A DNA stretch of 64,000 nt from the NCBI GenBank assembly GCA_000437915.1, contig FR900999.1, positions 245,932-309,931 of the forward strand, in the 5' to 3' direction. Below, piece by piece: positions 16,053 through 24,729 of the stretch; the first letter of the stretch is position 1; the number at the start of each line of letters is the position of its first letter. Source of the stretch: Subdoligranulum sp. CAG:314. Its GTDB lineage: Bacteria > Bacillota > Clostridia > Christensenellales > CAG-314. The position numbers and the translations under genes are program-made. The notes below the pieces were generated by a model. The model did not search any database. It was not told where the DNA came from and saw only the letters and a program-made list of their open reading frames with translations.

Positions 16053-16892
16053 ATGAAAAAAGTGTCTGTGCTTTTGCTGTGCGTGTTGACGGTTTTTGCT
16101 GCCTGCGTGTTTGTTCCGCCCGCGTCAGAAGTCGACGCATTGCAAAAAAGCGCGAAAAATTTGGCGGTTGTTATGTATCACAACACCGTGCCCGACAACT
16201 ACAAAGCGTCTGTCTACGTTATTCGCGCCGGCAGTCTTGAACGCGACCTTAAATTTTTGAAAGAAAACGGTTATCGTGTTCTCAGCGCTTCCGTCGTCAT
16301 CGACAGTCTCAAAAACGGTATTGCTCTGCCCGAAAAAAGCGTTATGCTGACCTTTGACGACGGATATTATTTCAACAAAACCTATGCAATGCCGCTTCTT
16401 GAAAAATACGGGTTTCCCGCGCTGTTTGCCATCGTGGGGGAGTACACCAAGTTCAACAAAAACAACCCCAAGGTAAGCAAAACCTACACCTATTTCGATT
16501 TCGAGGACGTTGCGGAAATCAATCGCAGCAAATATGTGGAAATAGCGGCGCACTCGTATTATCTTCATCACTTCGGAAAGCGACAGGGCGTGAAAATAAA
16601 AAAATACGAGGACAAGACCGCTTATTGCGAAATGTTGGAAAAGGATACAAGGCTGCTTGAAAAATCCCTTTTGCAGGCGGGAGTTCGTCCGCGGGTTTAT
16701 GCTTATCCTTTCGGCGCTTATTGCGCGGAAAGCGAACAGGTAATAAAGCGTCTCGGCTATGAAATGAGTCTTACCTGCAACGAAGGAATAAATTGCGTAA
16801 AAACTCCCGAAAATCTCTTTCTTTTAAAACGTCTTAACCGCAGCGGCACCGGAAAATCCGTTGAAGCCATGTTTGCGGAATACGGCTATTAA
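16053..16892 (+). CDS. Secreted polysaccharide deacetylase (NodB domain)
   Basis: A 279-residue protein with a signal peptide (basic start, hydrophobic 5-22) and a NodB homology domain. The metal-binding Asp pair is in MLTFDDGYYF, and AAHSYYLHHFG supplies the expected histidines. RVYAYPFGAY is a later motif. Such enzymes remove acetyl groups from cell-wall or other glycans outside the cell. The lineage resembles small clostridial deacetylases related to sporulation or peptidoglycan maturation, but the substrate is not determinable. There is no Shine-Dalgarno before ATG 16053; TATACG at 16035-16040 with TTTCAA at 16012-16017 would give a leader of only about 5 nt. Confidence 0.85.
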   Translation: MKKVSVLLLCVLTVFAACVFVPPASEVDALQKSAKNLAVVMYHNTVPDNYKASVYVIRAGSLERDLKFLKENGYRVLSASVVIDSLKNGIALPEKSVMLTFDDGYYFNKTYAMPLLEKYGFPALFAIVGEYTKFNKNNPKVSKTYTYFDFEDVAEINRSKYVEIAAHSYYLHHFGKRQGVKIKKYEDKTAYCEMLEKDTRLLEKSLLQAGVRPRVYAYPFGAYCAESEQVIKRLGYEMSLTCNEGINCVKTPENLFLLKRLNRSGTGKSVEAMFAEYGY

Positions 16893-16894
16893 GG

Positions 16895-17680
16895 TCAGAT
16901 GGACATCAGGTCGTTGTCCGGATTGAAACGCTTGTTGAATCTGCAATAAACGGCAAGCGCCAGCATGACGGACGCGATAACCAAATTGTATACGGGAAAA
17001 AAGGTTATCTGAGCAAGCAACGCAAGAAAAACGGCGTTCCAAAAATAATAAGGGAAGCGTTTCTTGTTCAAGGCGAAGTATAGGATTTTGGAGGCGGGTT
17101 TTTTCACGTTTTCGGTATCTTTAAGCTCCGGCAGCGTGCCGTGCTTTTTGAGAAAGCGGTAGGTTTCGTTTATGTCGGCAATACAAATTTCTTTTTTGAC
17201 TATCTTGGTCAGCTCCTTTGCGGAAGCGTCGAAATCGGCGCAGAAAACGTAAAGCTTGGGGCAGTCGTAATGTGCCGCCAGCTTCAACGGGGCGACAATG
17301 TCCTGGTCGGTCAATTTTTTGAAGGAAAAATTGACGTGCACGAAAATTCCGTCCTCCTTTTTGGCCACAAAGCTGTGTGAGTTTACCGTGTTTGCCGAGT
17401 AGCCGTTTTTTCTGAATGTTTCCTCGAAAATATCGGCGGAATCGCTGTCCATAATCAGCTTCAGTTTGAGCGCGGCGACCTTCTTTTTGTCCTCCTGTTT
17501 TTTCTCCTTGCGGGTTTTGTCGGAGCGGCTTATCCAGAAAAGCGTCACTCCGGCGACAAAAGCAAGCCCCAATCCCACTACGTAAGCAATCCACAGAATT
17601 TTTACGTAATAATACGTCCAAGTGAAAACAAGTCCGAAAACTCCCAGTGCAATAAGTATAATATTTATAAAACGGGACAT
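16895..17680 (-). CDS. Membrane protein of unknown function with a central soluble domain
   Basis: A 261-residue protein with two helices at the N-terminus (about 5-50), a soluble middle domain (about 75-195) and two helices near the C-terminus. The middle domain alternates beta strands and helices, with GIFVHVNFSFK and LYVFCADFD strands. This loosely recalls Mrr-like or NERD-type nuclease folds, but the catalytic D...ExK pattern is not evident, so function is left open. ATG 17680 follows AGAGGT. It is divergent from nadD with only 70 bases between, and convergent with the deacetylase two bases away. Confidence 0.7.
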   Translation of the reverse strand: MSRFINIILIALGVFGLVFTWTYYYVKILWIAYVVGLGLAFVAGVTLFWISRSDKTRKEKKQEDKKKVAALKLKLIMDSDSADIFEETFRKNGYSANTVNSHSFVAKKEDGIFVHVNFSFKKLTDQDIVAPLKLAAHYDCPKLYVFCADFDASAKELTKIVKKEICIADINETYRFLKKHGTLPELKDTENVKKPASKILYFALNKKRFPYYFWNAVFLALLAQITFFPVYNLVIASVMLALAVYCRFNKRFNPDNDLMSI

Positions 17681-17715
17681 AAAAAACCTCTTATATTATT
17701 ATTGCCAAATTACGC

Positions 17716-17744
17716 TTAACAAAACGGCGGTTTTGCGCTATAAT
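17716..17744 (+). promoter_or_regulatory. Promoter of nadD-yqeK, leaderless arrangement
   Basis: TTAACA at 17716-17721, 17-nt spacer, perfect TATAAT at 17739-17744, then six bases to the ATG at 17751. No ribosome site is present. Confidence 0.7.
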
Positions 17745-17750
17745 AATCAC

Positions 17751-18896
17751 ATGAGGATTGCAATCGTCGGCGGAACCTTTTCGCCGCCTCACAACGGACA
17801 CGTCGCGCTGGCCCTCTGCGCTCGGGACGGGCTGAATGCGGACAGAGTTCTGATTATGCCGAACGCGGCTCCGCCGCACAAATTCTGCGGAGTTTCCAAG
17901 CTTGACAGGCGCGAGATGACGCGTCTGGCATTTATGGACGTCAAAAAGACGGAGCTTGACGAAACAGAGCTTTTTTCGGACGGACAAAAAAGTTATACCT
18001 ATGAAACTATGGCGAAGCTTAAAGCGCTTTACCCGAACGACGATTTGATTTTCGTTATCGGAGGGGACAGCCTGAGGGATTTTGCCACGTGGCGCCATCC
18101 CGACCGTATATTGAAAAATTGCCGTCTTGCCGTTGCGGCAAGGAGGGGAGTCGATTTGTCGGACGCGCTCGGCAAAACGGAAAAAGAGTTCGGTACCGAA
18201 ATCGAGCTATTGGATATGCCTTTCTGCGACGTTTCGTCAACGCTTGTCAGGGTAAACTGCAATTTCGGTTTTGACAATTCCGCCTATCTGCCTAAGCCTG
18301 TCGACGCTTATATAAAAGAAAAAGGGCTTTACTGCGATTTTAAACCTATGGTAACAAAGCTGCGCGCATTGCAGAATCGCGACAGATTCGAGCATACCTA
18401 CAACGTGGTGCTTGCAGGTCTGGAAATAGCGAGAAAAACCAATCTGGACGAAAGCGAGGTTTTTGTCGCCTGCCTTTTGCACGACTGCGCCAAAAATATT
18501 CCTTGTTCGGAATGGCGCCGTTACGGCTTCGACAACGGCGAAAATCTTCTTCCGCCGATAGTGCACTGCGGGCTGGGAGTCAAGGTGGCAGAACGGGTAT
18601 TCGGCATAACGGACGCCCGCATACTGGACGCAATACGTTTTCACACGACCTGCCGTCCCGAAATGACGCAGCTTGACAAGCTGGTTTTCGTTGCCGACAA
18701 GGTGGAGCTTACTCGGAACTATCCGGAGCTTAAAGAAAATTACAGCCTTGCGCTGAGTGATTTGGACGCGGCTTTTCTTACGGTTCTGAGTCAAACCTAT
18801 CGGTTGGCGTGCAAAAAGCACGGTGCGGAAAATGTGGACGAAATGACGCGCAGGGCGATGAATTATTATTTTTGCAATACAAAACAGGAGAAATAA
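17751..18896 (+). CDS. nadD: Nicotinate-nucleotide adenylyltransferase fused to YqeK-type HD hydrolase
   Basis: The N-terminal half (1-195) is NadD, which makes nicotinate adenine dinucleotide in NAD synthesis; it has GGTFSPPHNGH at 7-17 and ISSTxxR-like SSTLVR. The C-terminal half (about 200-381) is a YqeK-type HD domain with the metal pair His244-Asp245 in LLHDCAKN; YqeK proteins hydrolyse diadenosine tetraphosphate. In most Firmicutes these are separate adjacent genes, so this is a fusion. The start is ATG 17751, at the conserved NadD N-terminus, six bases after a perfect -10 box. rsfS begins directly after the stop, preserving the usual nadD-yqeK-rsfS order. Confidence 0.93.
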   Translation: MRIAIVGGTFSPPHNGHVALALCARDGLNADRVLIMPNAAPPHKFCGVSKLDRREMTRLAFMDVKKTELDETELFSDGQKSYTYETMAKLKALYPNDDLIFVIGGDSLRDFATWRHPDRILKNCRLAVAARRGVDLSDALGKTEKEFGTEIELLDMPFCDVSSTLVRVNCNFGFDNSAYLPKPVDAYIKEKGLYCDFKPMVTKLRALQNRDRFEHTYNVVLAGLEIARKTNLDESEVFVACLLHDCAKNIPCSEWRRYGFDNGENLLPPIVHCGLGVKVAERVFGITDARILDAIRFHTTCRPEMTQLDKLVFVADKVELTRNYPELKENYSLALSDLDAAFLTVLSQTYRLACKKHGAENVDEMTRRAMNYYFCNTKQEK

Positions 18897-19250
18897 ATGG
18901 AACTTAACGACAGACAGATAGTGGAGCTTGCCTGCAAAACGCTTGCGGAGAAAAAAGCGGTGGATATTAAAATAATCGAGGTAGTGGGAATGACCGACAT
19001 AACCGATTATTTTATCGTATGCAGCGGCAGAAGTATGCCGCAGGTCAAGGCGCTTTGCGAAAACCTTGAAGAAAAAATGGAGGAAAACGGAGTTTTCGCG
19101 CGCAGAAAGGAAGGCGCGGAAACAGGACGGTGGATTGTCATCGACTATCTCAACGTGGTCGTGCATATTTTTCATCACGAAACGCGCGAGTTTTATCAGC
19201 TCGACAAGCTGTGGAACAACGGCAACAACGTAGTCGATTACGGCGAATGA
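18897..19250 (+). CDS. rsfS: Ribosomal silencing factor RsfS
   Basis: Binds ribosomal protein L14 and prevents joining of 30S and 50S subunits when nutrients are low. The 117-residue length is typical. Motifs include VGMTDITDYFIVCSG and the C-terminal WIVIDYLNVVVHIFH. ATG 18897 immediately follows the TAA of nadD-yqeK, with its AGGAG ribosome site inside the previous gene, so translation is coupled. Confidence 0.93.
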   Translation: MELNDRQIVELACKTLAEKKAVDIKIIEVVGMTDITDYFIVCSGRSMPQVKALCENLEEKMEENGVFARRKEGAETGRWIVIDYLNVVVHIFHHETREFYQLDKLWNNGNNVVDYGE

Positions 19251-19297
19251 TTGGCTTGAACGTGTTTTGCGGATAACGTATTCGGAGAGGTAAAATA

Positions 19298-19693
19298 ATG
19301 AAACACAAGGTAAAATTGACGGTAATAGACAAAAAGCTGTATCCCGAGCTGCAGAGTGAGCATTGCTTGAACCCGCAGTCGGGTGCTTGTCCTTGCTACA
19401 ACGTCGGCGACGAGTTTGTTTTTTTTCGTGACGGAGACAGGGACGATTTCTGGCATTGCGGTTTGAATACGCTTACCAAAACAAACGGCAATCCCGATAC
19501 GGTAGCGGGCGGTCCGAAAATGCCGTTCTGCTCGGAATTGTGGGACGCCGTTTCGCGATACATATATACCGGGCTGCAAGGCGGCTCCATCATGAAAGGC
19601 TGGATGAAAGAGGAAAATACCATGATTGCCTGCTGCTCGGACGGAACCCGTCCCGTTATTTTCAAAATCGAAAGAATCGACTATGACGACTGA
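19298..19693 (+). CDS. TIGR04076-like small protein
   Basis: A 131-residue soluble protein rich in cysteine (for example CLNPQSGACPCYNVGD), resembling the uncharacterised TIGR04076 family found in anaerobes. Several conserved cysteines and aromatic residues suggest metal binding or redox function, but none is proven. It starts 47 bases after rsfS with its own GGAGAGG site and ends at a bidirectional terminator. Confidence 0.6.
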   Translation: MKHKVKLTVIDKKLYPELQSEHCLNPQSGACPCYNVGDEFVFFRDGDRDDFWHCGLNTLTKTNGNPDTVAGGPKMPFCSELWDAVSRYIYTGLQGGSIMKGWMKEENTMIACCSDGTRPVIFKIERIDYDD

Positions 19694-19727
19694 CGGCAAA
19701 TTCTTTTAATTAAATATTTGGAAAACA

Positions 19728-19763
19728 AAAAATACCGCGCGTTTTAAATACGCGCGGTATTTT
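19728..19763. terminator. Bidirectional terminator between 19298 and 19796 genes
   Basis: AATACCGCGCG pairs with CGCGCGGTATT. A-rich and T-rich flanks serve both strands. Confidence 0.8.
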
Positions 19764-19795
19764 AAATCTTTGCCTCTGTTCGGGCTTGAAAGCTT

Positions 19796-20266
19796 TTAGA
19801 TTAAAGCCGCATTGTTTTCGGTTCTCGGCTGCACCTTGTCGTGACCGTGCTCCGGCGCGGGTTTTGAAGGACGCCTTTCAAAATCGAAAGGCAATTCCAA
19901 TTCGTCGAGAGACTTGCCTTTTTCAAGCGCTCTGTTGATACGCTCCAAGGTTCTGAACGCTTTAAGCGATGTCGTAAGCTTTACGTTTGTATACTGAGGA
20001 AATGCTTCCCTGATTTTTTCTTCGGCAAGCTTGGAAAGCTCGGTTTCAAAGCTTTTGAGATAAACGCCCTTGGTTCTCACCGCCACGAGCACGCAGTCGC
20101 CGTAAGCAAAGGCTCTGCTGTCGCCTACGCCGTCTATGGTGTTGACGATTTCTCTTATCTTCTGATTGTCGTTTTGAGTGGTTTCCTCCGCGGCAAAAAC
20201 AGGCAGGCAGAGGCATATCAGCGCGATTGCAAGGACTGCTATTGCCAAAAATCCGTATTTTTTCAA
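19796..20266 (-). CDS. Exported YhcN/YlaJ-like sporulation protein (tentative)
   Basis: A 156-residue protein with an N-terminal signal sequence (about 1-25, ending near PVFAAEE) and a domain of about 100 residues. Its strand order (AFAYGDCVLVAVRT, then LAEEKIREAFPQYTNVKLTTS) resembles YhcN/YlaJ spore lipoproteins. No lipobox cysteine is at the cleavage point. The C-terminal 30 residues are hydrophilic and proline-rich. Start is TTG 20266, seven bases after AGGAGG. Family assignment rests on pattern only. Confidence 0.5.
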   Translation of the reverse strand: MKKYGFLAIAVLAIALICLCLPVFAAEETTQNDNQKIREIVNTIDGVGDSRAFAYGDCVLVAVRTKGVYLKSFETELSKLAEEKIREAFPQYTNVKLTTSLKAFRTLERINRALEKGKSLDELELPFDFERRPSKPAPEHGHDKVQPRTENNAALI

Positions 20267-20401
20267 AATAAAGACCTCCTTTTTTCCTTAATGTGCGTAA
20301 AACAACAAGATGTTATTCATATCTTTAAAAATCAACAAAATTCGCGTAATGCGGTATTTTAAAATAAAGATGTGGAAAAATTCTTACGGGGAGGAAAAGA
20401 T

Positions 20402-20605
20402 ATGGAATTTTTGCCTATTATAATTGTTTCGAGCATAGGTCTTTCACTGTGCATAAGCTATCTCTTGTATCACGCGGTCGATTTTTTCCGCAAACGCCGC
20501 AAGTCGCCGACGATAAGGGAGGAGGATGTATACGTTTATTGCGACGAGCAGGAAAGCGGAGACAGCCTGATAATCAATCTGCAAAGCGCAAACGAGGACT
20601 ATTGA
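20402..20605 (+). CDS. Small membrane protein, unknown
   Basis: A 67-residue protein with one N-terminal membrane helix (about 3-25), a basic stretch (FRKRRK) marking the cytoplasmic side, and an acidic soluble end. ATG 20402 follows GGGGAGG; an in-frame ATG at 20372 has no ribosome site. No family recognised. Confidence 0.6.
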   Translation: MEFLPIIIVSSIGLSLCISYLLYHAVDFFRKRRKSPTIREEDVYVYCDEQESGDSLIINLQSANEDY

Positions 20606-20633
20606 AGTTTTCTTTTGTTTTTTACCAATTCGG

Positions 20634-20663
20634 TGGACTTTTACCCCTCGTCGGTGTTATACT
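20634..20663 (+). promoter_or_regulatory. Promoter of the GH95-like gene
   Basis: TGGACT at 20634-20639, 18-nt spacer, TATACT at 20658-20663. Confidence 0.45.
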
Positions 20664-20694
20664 TTAACAGGAAAATATCATTGAGGGACGGTTA

Positions 20695-23064
20695 ATGGCA
20701 AGCTTAAAGAAATCTAAAAGCACGTTAGTCAGCTATACGCCCGCAGGTTGGTGGGCGGAAACGTGGCGCGAGGGACTGTTCTGCGGCAACGGAAAAATCG
20801 GCGCCAACATTTTCGGCGGAGCCGCTTTGGAGCAGATTCTGCTAAATCATTCCGATTTGGTTTGGCAGGGCAGAATCAGCGTCGTGCCCGACGTAAGCGT
20901 TAAAATTTCTCAAGTGCGCAAACTTATAGACGAAGGCGAGTATGAACAGGCCCGCGAGGTCATGCAAAAGGCTTTGATTCAGAAAAATTTTCGTCCGCAG
21001 CCGCATACGCCGCTTCCTTTGTGCGTCCTGAAAACCAAAATGACGAGCGACAACGCTCCGAAAAATTACGTAAGGGAGCTGAATATGGCTACGGGGGAAG
21101 CAACCGTAAGCTATTCGGACGGCTCCACCCGCATTGACAGAGCGCTGTTCGTATCAAGACACGACGACACGGTAGTTTACGAAATCACCAAAACAGGCGG
21201 CAGGTTTATCGATTGCGAGCTGTCCTTCGACCTTATGGACAAAATCAACTGCCGCGCGCCCAACGCGCTTTCCTCGATGCCGGAAGGCGTCACCGCCCGA
21301 TATGAACGGCAGTTTATGAGCTTTGCCGCCCGCAACGACGACGGCACCGAGTTCGGCGCGGTGGCGAGAGTCACCCACAACGGCGGCAGTATGGAGCCGA
21401 CGGACGCCTGTATCAAAATCACGGGAGCGACAAGCGTGCTGATTTGCGTAAAGCTGTTTGTCAATTCGGGCAAGGAGAAAGAGTGGAGCGCTTTGAAAAA
21501 CGCTCTCTCGACAATCAAGGAGACCTATGCGCAGCTTTTAAAAAAGCACAGCGCTATACATAGCAAACTTTTTTCTTCCGTTTCGGTGGATTTGGACAGC
21601 GCGGCGGACGACAAGCCGACAGACGAGCTGCGCCCCGACGGGGAAAAAGGACAGCTTTCGCCCGTGCTTGCTACGAAGCTGTGGAATTTCGGCAGGTATC
21701 TTCTCCTGTCCGCAACCTCTCAGACAGGAAAAACCTTCAACCCTTACGGCTTGTGGAACGGCTCTTACAAACCCGTCGGAGCATGGGTGAATTACGTCGG
21801 AGAAATGCAGTCGGTTTATCAATCCGCGCTTGCCGGCGACCTTGCGTCCTTTTTGGAGCCGGTATTTAACTTCTGGCAGGCGAATTTCGGAGACTTAAGA
21901 GACAATGCAATCAGACTTTTCGGCGTGAGAGGGGCGTTTTTGCCGCCTGTTACGACGGTTTCGTCGGGGCGTCTCGGTCTTGTCGACGCAAGGGAAGTTT
22001 ACTTCACGGGCTGCGCAGGCTGGTTGGCGGCGCTTTATTACAGATATTACGAATTTACCAAAGACCAAAAATTTCTCAAAAATACGGCTTTCCCTCTGAT
22101 GCGCGAGGCGGCGGAGTTTTATCTTAATCTTATGTCGTCAGGCGCGGACGGCTCTGTTACGTTAAATCCTTCGTTTGTGCCGTCCTGCGGCAGACAGAAC
22201 GAGCTGGGACGCAATGCAAACGGCGATTTCGCGGTGTTCCGCAGTCTGCTTAAAAATCTGCTGAAAATTTCTTCCGAGGTGCGGGCCGACGAAAGGGACG
22301 TGGAGCGTTGGAGAGACGCGCTAGAAAAGCTGCCTTCGGAGTTTACCGACAGCGAGGGACTGCTGCGCGATTTCAAAATGCGCGCAACCGATTTTTCGGG
22401 GGAGAGCACATACAGCTTGTTTTCCGCCTTCGCCTCGACCGACGTGGACTTTTTGTGCAGCGAGGAAACGCTGCGTTCTTATACGGCGACAGTGAAAAAG
22501 CGTCTTGCGGAAAGCCGTGATTCTCAAACGGCTATGGGCATGAGCAACCTTGCGGCGGTTTGCGCGAGATTGGGCTTGAAGCAGCAGGCGTCGGACGCGC
22601 TTCACAATCTGACGGCGGGGTGTATGCTGAACAATCTCGTCTTTTCCGAGTCGGATTGGAGAAGCATGGGACGCTGCGGCTACAAGGTATGGCCTCAGCT
22701 GATGCTGAGTGCCAATATCGCTTTTTCCGGAGTAGTGCAGGAAATGTTGCTTTACAGCAAGGAGGGAGTGCTCAAAGTTCTTCCGTGCCTGCCTTCAAAT
22801 TGGAAAAATCTGGAAGTAAAGGGGCTTGCCGCGGCGGGAGGTCTTACCGTAAATATGAATCTGTCGTCGAAATCAAGACTGCTCAATCTGGAAATCAAAG
22901 CCTCGAAATCAGCGTCCTTTGACCTGTATCTGCCAAACGAAACGAAAAAGCTCAAAAAGAGCAACGTCGCAACCTCTCTCGACGACGGCGACCTGTTCAA
23001 GAGTATCAAAAACATAAATCTTTCCGCAGGAAAAGCGGCTACATTTGTTTTCCTTATGAATTAA
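20695..23064 (+). CDS. Glycoside hydrolase family 95-like protein, probably altered active site
   Basis: A 789-residue protein with the GH95 layout: N-terminal beta-sandwich beginning PAGWWAETWREGLFCGNGKIGA and LLNHSDLVWQG, then a helical (alpha/alpha)6 barrel with NPYGLWNGSY, and a C-terminal beta domain. GH95 enzymes cleave alpha-L-fucosyl or galactosyl links. There is no signal peptide, so it acts inside the cell or is exported in another way. The motif where the family has two catalytic asparagines (NIN) followed by xEMNYW reads VNYVGEMQS near 364-372. The segment that normally carries the catalytic glutamate reads NPSFVPSCG near 490. Activity is therefore doubtful or different. It starts after GAGGGA and stands alone. 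Confidence 0.75.
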   Translation: MASLKKSKSTLVSYTPAGWWAETWREGLFCGNGKIGANIFGGAALEQILLNHSDLVWQGRISVVPDVSVKISQVRKLIDEGEYEQAREVMQKALIQKNFRPQPHTPLPLCVLKTKMTSDNAPKNYVRELNMATGEATVSYSDGSTRIDRALFVSRHDDTVVYEITKTGGRFIDCELSFDLMDKINCRAPNALSSMPEGVTARYERQFMSFAARNDDGTEFGAVARVTHNGGSMEPTDACIKITGATSVLICVKLFVNSGKEKEWSALKNALSTIKETYAQLLKKHSAIHSKLFSSVSVDLDSAADDKPTDELRPDGEKGQLSPVLATKLWNFGRYLLLSATSQTGKTFNPYGLWNGSYKPVGAWVNYVGEMQSVYQSALAGDLASFLEPVFNFWQANFGDLRDNAIRLFGVRGAFLPPVTTVSSGRLGLVDAREVYFTGCAGWLAALYYRYYEFTKDQKFLKNTAFPLMREAAEFYLNLMSSGADGSVTLNPSFVPSCGRQNELGRNANGDFAVFRSLLKNLLKISSEVRADERDVERWRDALEKLPSEFTDSEGLLRDFKMRATDFSGESTYSLFSAFASTDVDFLCSEETLRSYTATVKKRLAESRDSQTAMGMSNLAAVCARLGLKQQASDALHNLTAGCMLNNLVFSESDWRSMGRCGYKVWPQLMLSANIAFSGVVQEMLLYSKEGVLKVLPCLPSNWKNLEVKGLAAAGGLTVNMNLSSKSRLLNLEIKASKSASFDLYLPNETKKLKKSNVATSLDDGDLFKSIKNINLSAGKAATFVFLMN

Positions 23065-23067
23065 AAA

Positions 23068-23096
23068 AAACGACCGTTCAAACGGTCGTTTTTTTC
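23068..23096. terminator. Bidirectional terminator between the GH95-like and second MATE genes
   Basis: ACGACCGTT pairs with AACGGTCGT; A-run before and T-run after. Confidence 0.85.
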
Positions 23097-24570
23097 AGTC
23101 GTTTTCAGGATTAAGATTTGTCGCGGCAACAATAGGGGAGTTCTCCTCGTCGGAAGACTGTGACGGCGGGGATTTTAGATTGGAGAATAAGTCTTTGTTC
23201 TGCCATTTGTTTCCGAAATATCTTACCAACGCCCAAATCATGCCTGCGAACCATGCCGTGCCGGACGCGGCAAACACTCCCACGTAACCGAAGAAATGGT
23301 TGAGAACAAAAGCGGCTGTGATTCTTACCGCAAAACTGAAAATGTTTACACTCATGGCGGTTACCGTGTCGCCCGCGCCGCTCAAAAGCCGCGTGGTTAG
23401 GTGCATGACTGCAAGAACAAAATACGACGGCACCATAATGGAGATGAACGTACCCGTTATGCCGATAACGCTCTGTATATCGACGTTTGTGCCTTCCGTC
23501 GCGCTGCTGTCGAGAGAGATGAACAGCGAAGCTATGTCGTGTCTGAAAATCAGCACAAGTCCGCCCAGTATAACGGTTGTGACGAAGGTTATCAGAAGCG
23601 TCTGCCAAAATCCTTTTTTAATGCGCTCGGTTTTTCCCGCCCCCTTGTTTTGCGCGGCAAAGGTCGAAAGCGTTGTGCCGAAGCTCTGAATTTCCATATT
23701 CATTATTTCGTCGATTCTGTTGCCCAGCCCGTATGCAATGGTCAACTCGGCGCCGTGGCCGTTGACAAGCATATTGACCACGAGAAAACCGCTGCTTGTC
23801 ACAAGCTGTTGAATAAGAGAGGGTATAGCGGCTTTGTTTATGCTTTTAAAATACTCTCCGCTGAAACGGAAATCTTTTAACCGCACTCGGAGGATTGGTA
23901 TTTTTATCTGCATATAGACAAATGCAAGCACGGCGGATAAAAATTGAGCAATCAGCGTTGCGACCGCCACGCCGACCACACCCATATGAAAAACGGCGAC
24001 GAACAAAATATCCAGACCGAGATTCAATACGGTGCTGGAAATAAGTATAACAAGCGGAGCCGCCGAATTGCCTACCGATTTGAGTATCATGTTGAAGGTG
24101 TTGTACATGACGACGGCAATGGAACCGAGAAAATAAATTTGAAGATAAGCGGTAGTTCCTTCAATTTGTTCGGGGCTTACTTTAAGCAGCTTTAAGAGTG
24201 GTTTTGTTCCGAAATAACCTATTACCGTTACAAGCAGGCTTGCGACTAACATGGTTATCAGAATGGTGTTAAGCGACTTTTTTATGCCGACCTCGTCTTT
24301 TTTGGAAAAAAGCTGGCTTAAAATAACTACCGCGCCCGTGAGAAAGCCGTTGGTTACGGTTAGTATAAGAAAAATAACGGGCATTGAGGCCGTTATGGAA
24401 CCGTATGCCACGGCTCCGTCGGTTTTGCCTATGACTATTGCGTCCGCCCAGCTGTAAAACAGTTGAAAAATGTTTCCGATTATCAGCGGTATGGAAAATA
24501 CAATGATTTTTTTGAAAGATGAGCCTTCGGTGAGGTCCATAGTACCTTTTTTTTCTTTGACCGCGTCCAT
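23095..24570 (-). CDS. MATE-family efflux transporter
   Basis: A 491-residue, twelve-helix MATE protein, unlinked to the one at 11224. NIFQLFYSWADAIVIG near the start is a typical motif of the NorM/DinF-like clostridial branch. The C-terminal 35 residues are hydrophilic (SQSSDEENS). ATG 24570 lies seven bases from a TAATAT -10 box without a ribosome site. An alternative ATG at 24540 is preceded by AAGG and would give 481 residues. No regulator gene is adjacent. Confidence 0.87.
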   Translation of the reverse strand: MDAVKEKKGTMDLTEGSSFKKIIVFSIPLIIGNIFQLFYSWADAIVIGKTDGAVAYGSITASMPVIFLILTVTNGFLTGAVVILSQLFSKKDEVGIKKSLNTILITMLVASLLVTVIGYFGTKPLLKLLKVSPEQIEGTTAYLQIYFLGSIAVVMYNTFNMILKSVGNSAAPLVILISSTVLNLGLDILFVAVFHMGVVGVAVATLIAQFLSAVLAFVYMQIKIPILRVRLKDFRFSGEYFKSINKAAIPSLIQQLVTSSGFLVVNMLVNGHGAELTIAYGLGNRIDEIMNMEIQSFGTTLSTFAAQNKGAGKTERIKKGFWQTLLITFVTTVILGGLVLIFRHDIASLFISLDSSATEGTNVDIQSVIGITGTFISIMVPSYFVLAVMHLTTRLLSGAGDTVTAMSVNIFSFAVRITAAFVLNHFFGYVGVFAASGTAWFAGMIWALVRYFGNKWQNKDLFSNLKSPPSQSSDEENSPIVAATNLNPEND

Positions 24571-24577
24571 GACGATT

Positions 24578-24606
24578 ATATTACACTTTTAACCTCGAAA
24601 AGGCAA
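24578..24606 (-). promoter_or_regulatory. Promoter of the second MATE gene, leaderless arrangement
   Basis: On the minus strand TTGCCT (24601-24606), 17-nt spacer, TAATAT (24578-24583), seven bases from the ATG at 24570. Confidence 0.5.
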
Positions 24607-24656
24607 TTTTTATATCGGAGCAACAAATAAAATTTGAGTGAAACGCGCGGCTATGT

Positions 24657-24685
24657 TTGACAAAACGGGTTGACTTATATATTAT
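24657..24685 (+). promoter_or_regulatory. Promoter of nrdR
   Basis: Consensus TTGACA at 24657-24662, 17-nt spacer, TATTAT at 24680-24685. A hairpin (CGGCAAA/TTTGCCG, about 24697-24718) ends just before the GGAGGTGA ribosome site. Confidence 0.65.
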
Positions 24686-24729
24686 TAAAGAAGAACGGCA
24701 AACGCTTTGCTTTGCCGGAGGTGAGAGAA

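Noticed and set aside
24570..24729. NrdR boxes between MATE and nrdR
   Set aside because: No pair of NrdR-type AT-rich palindromes with the expected spacing was found.
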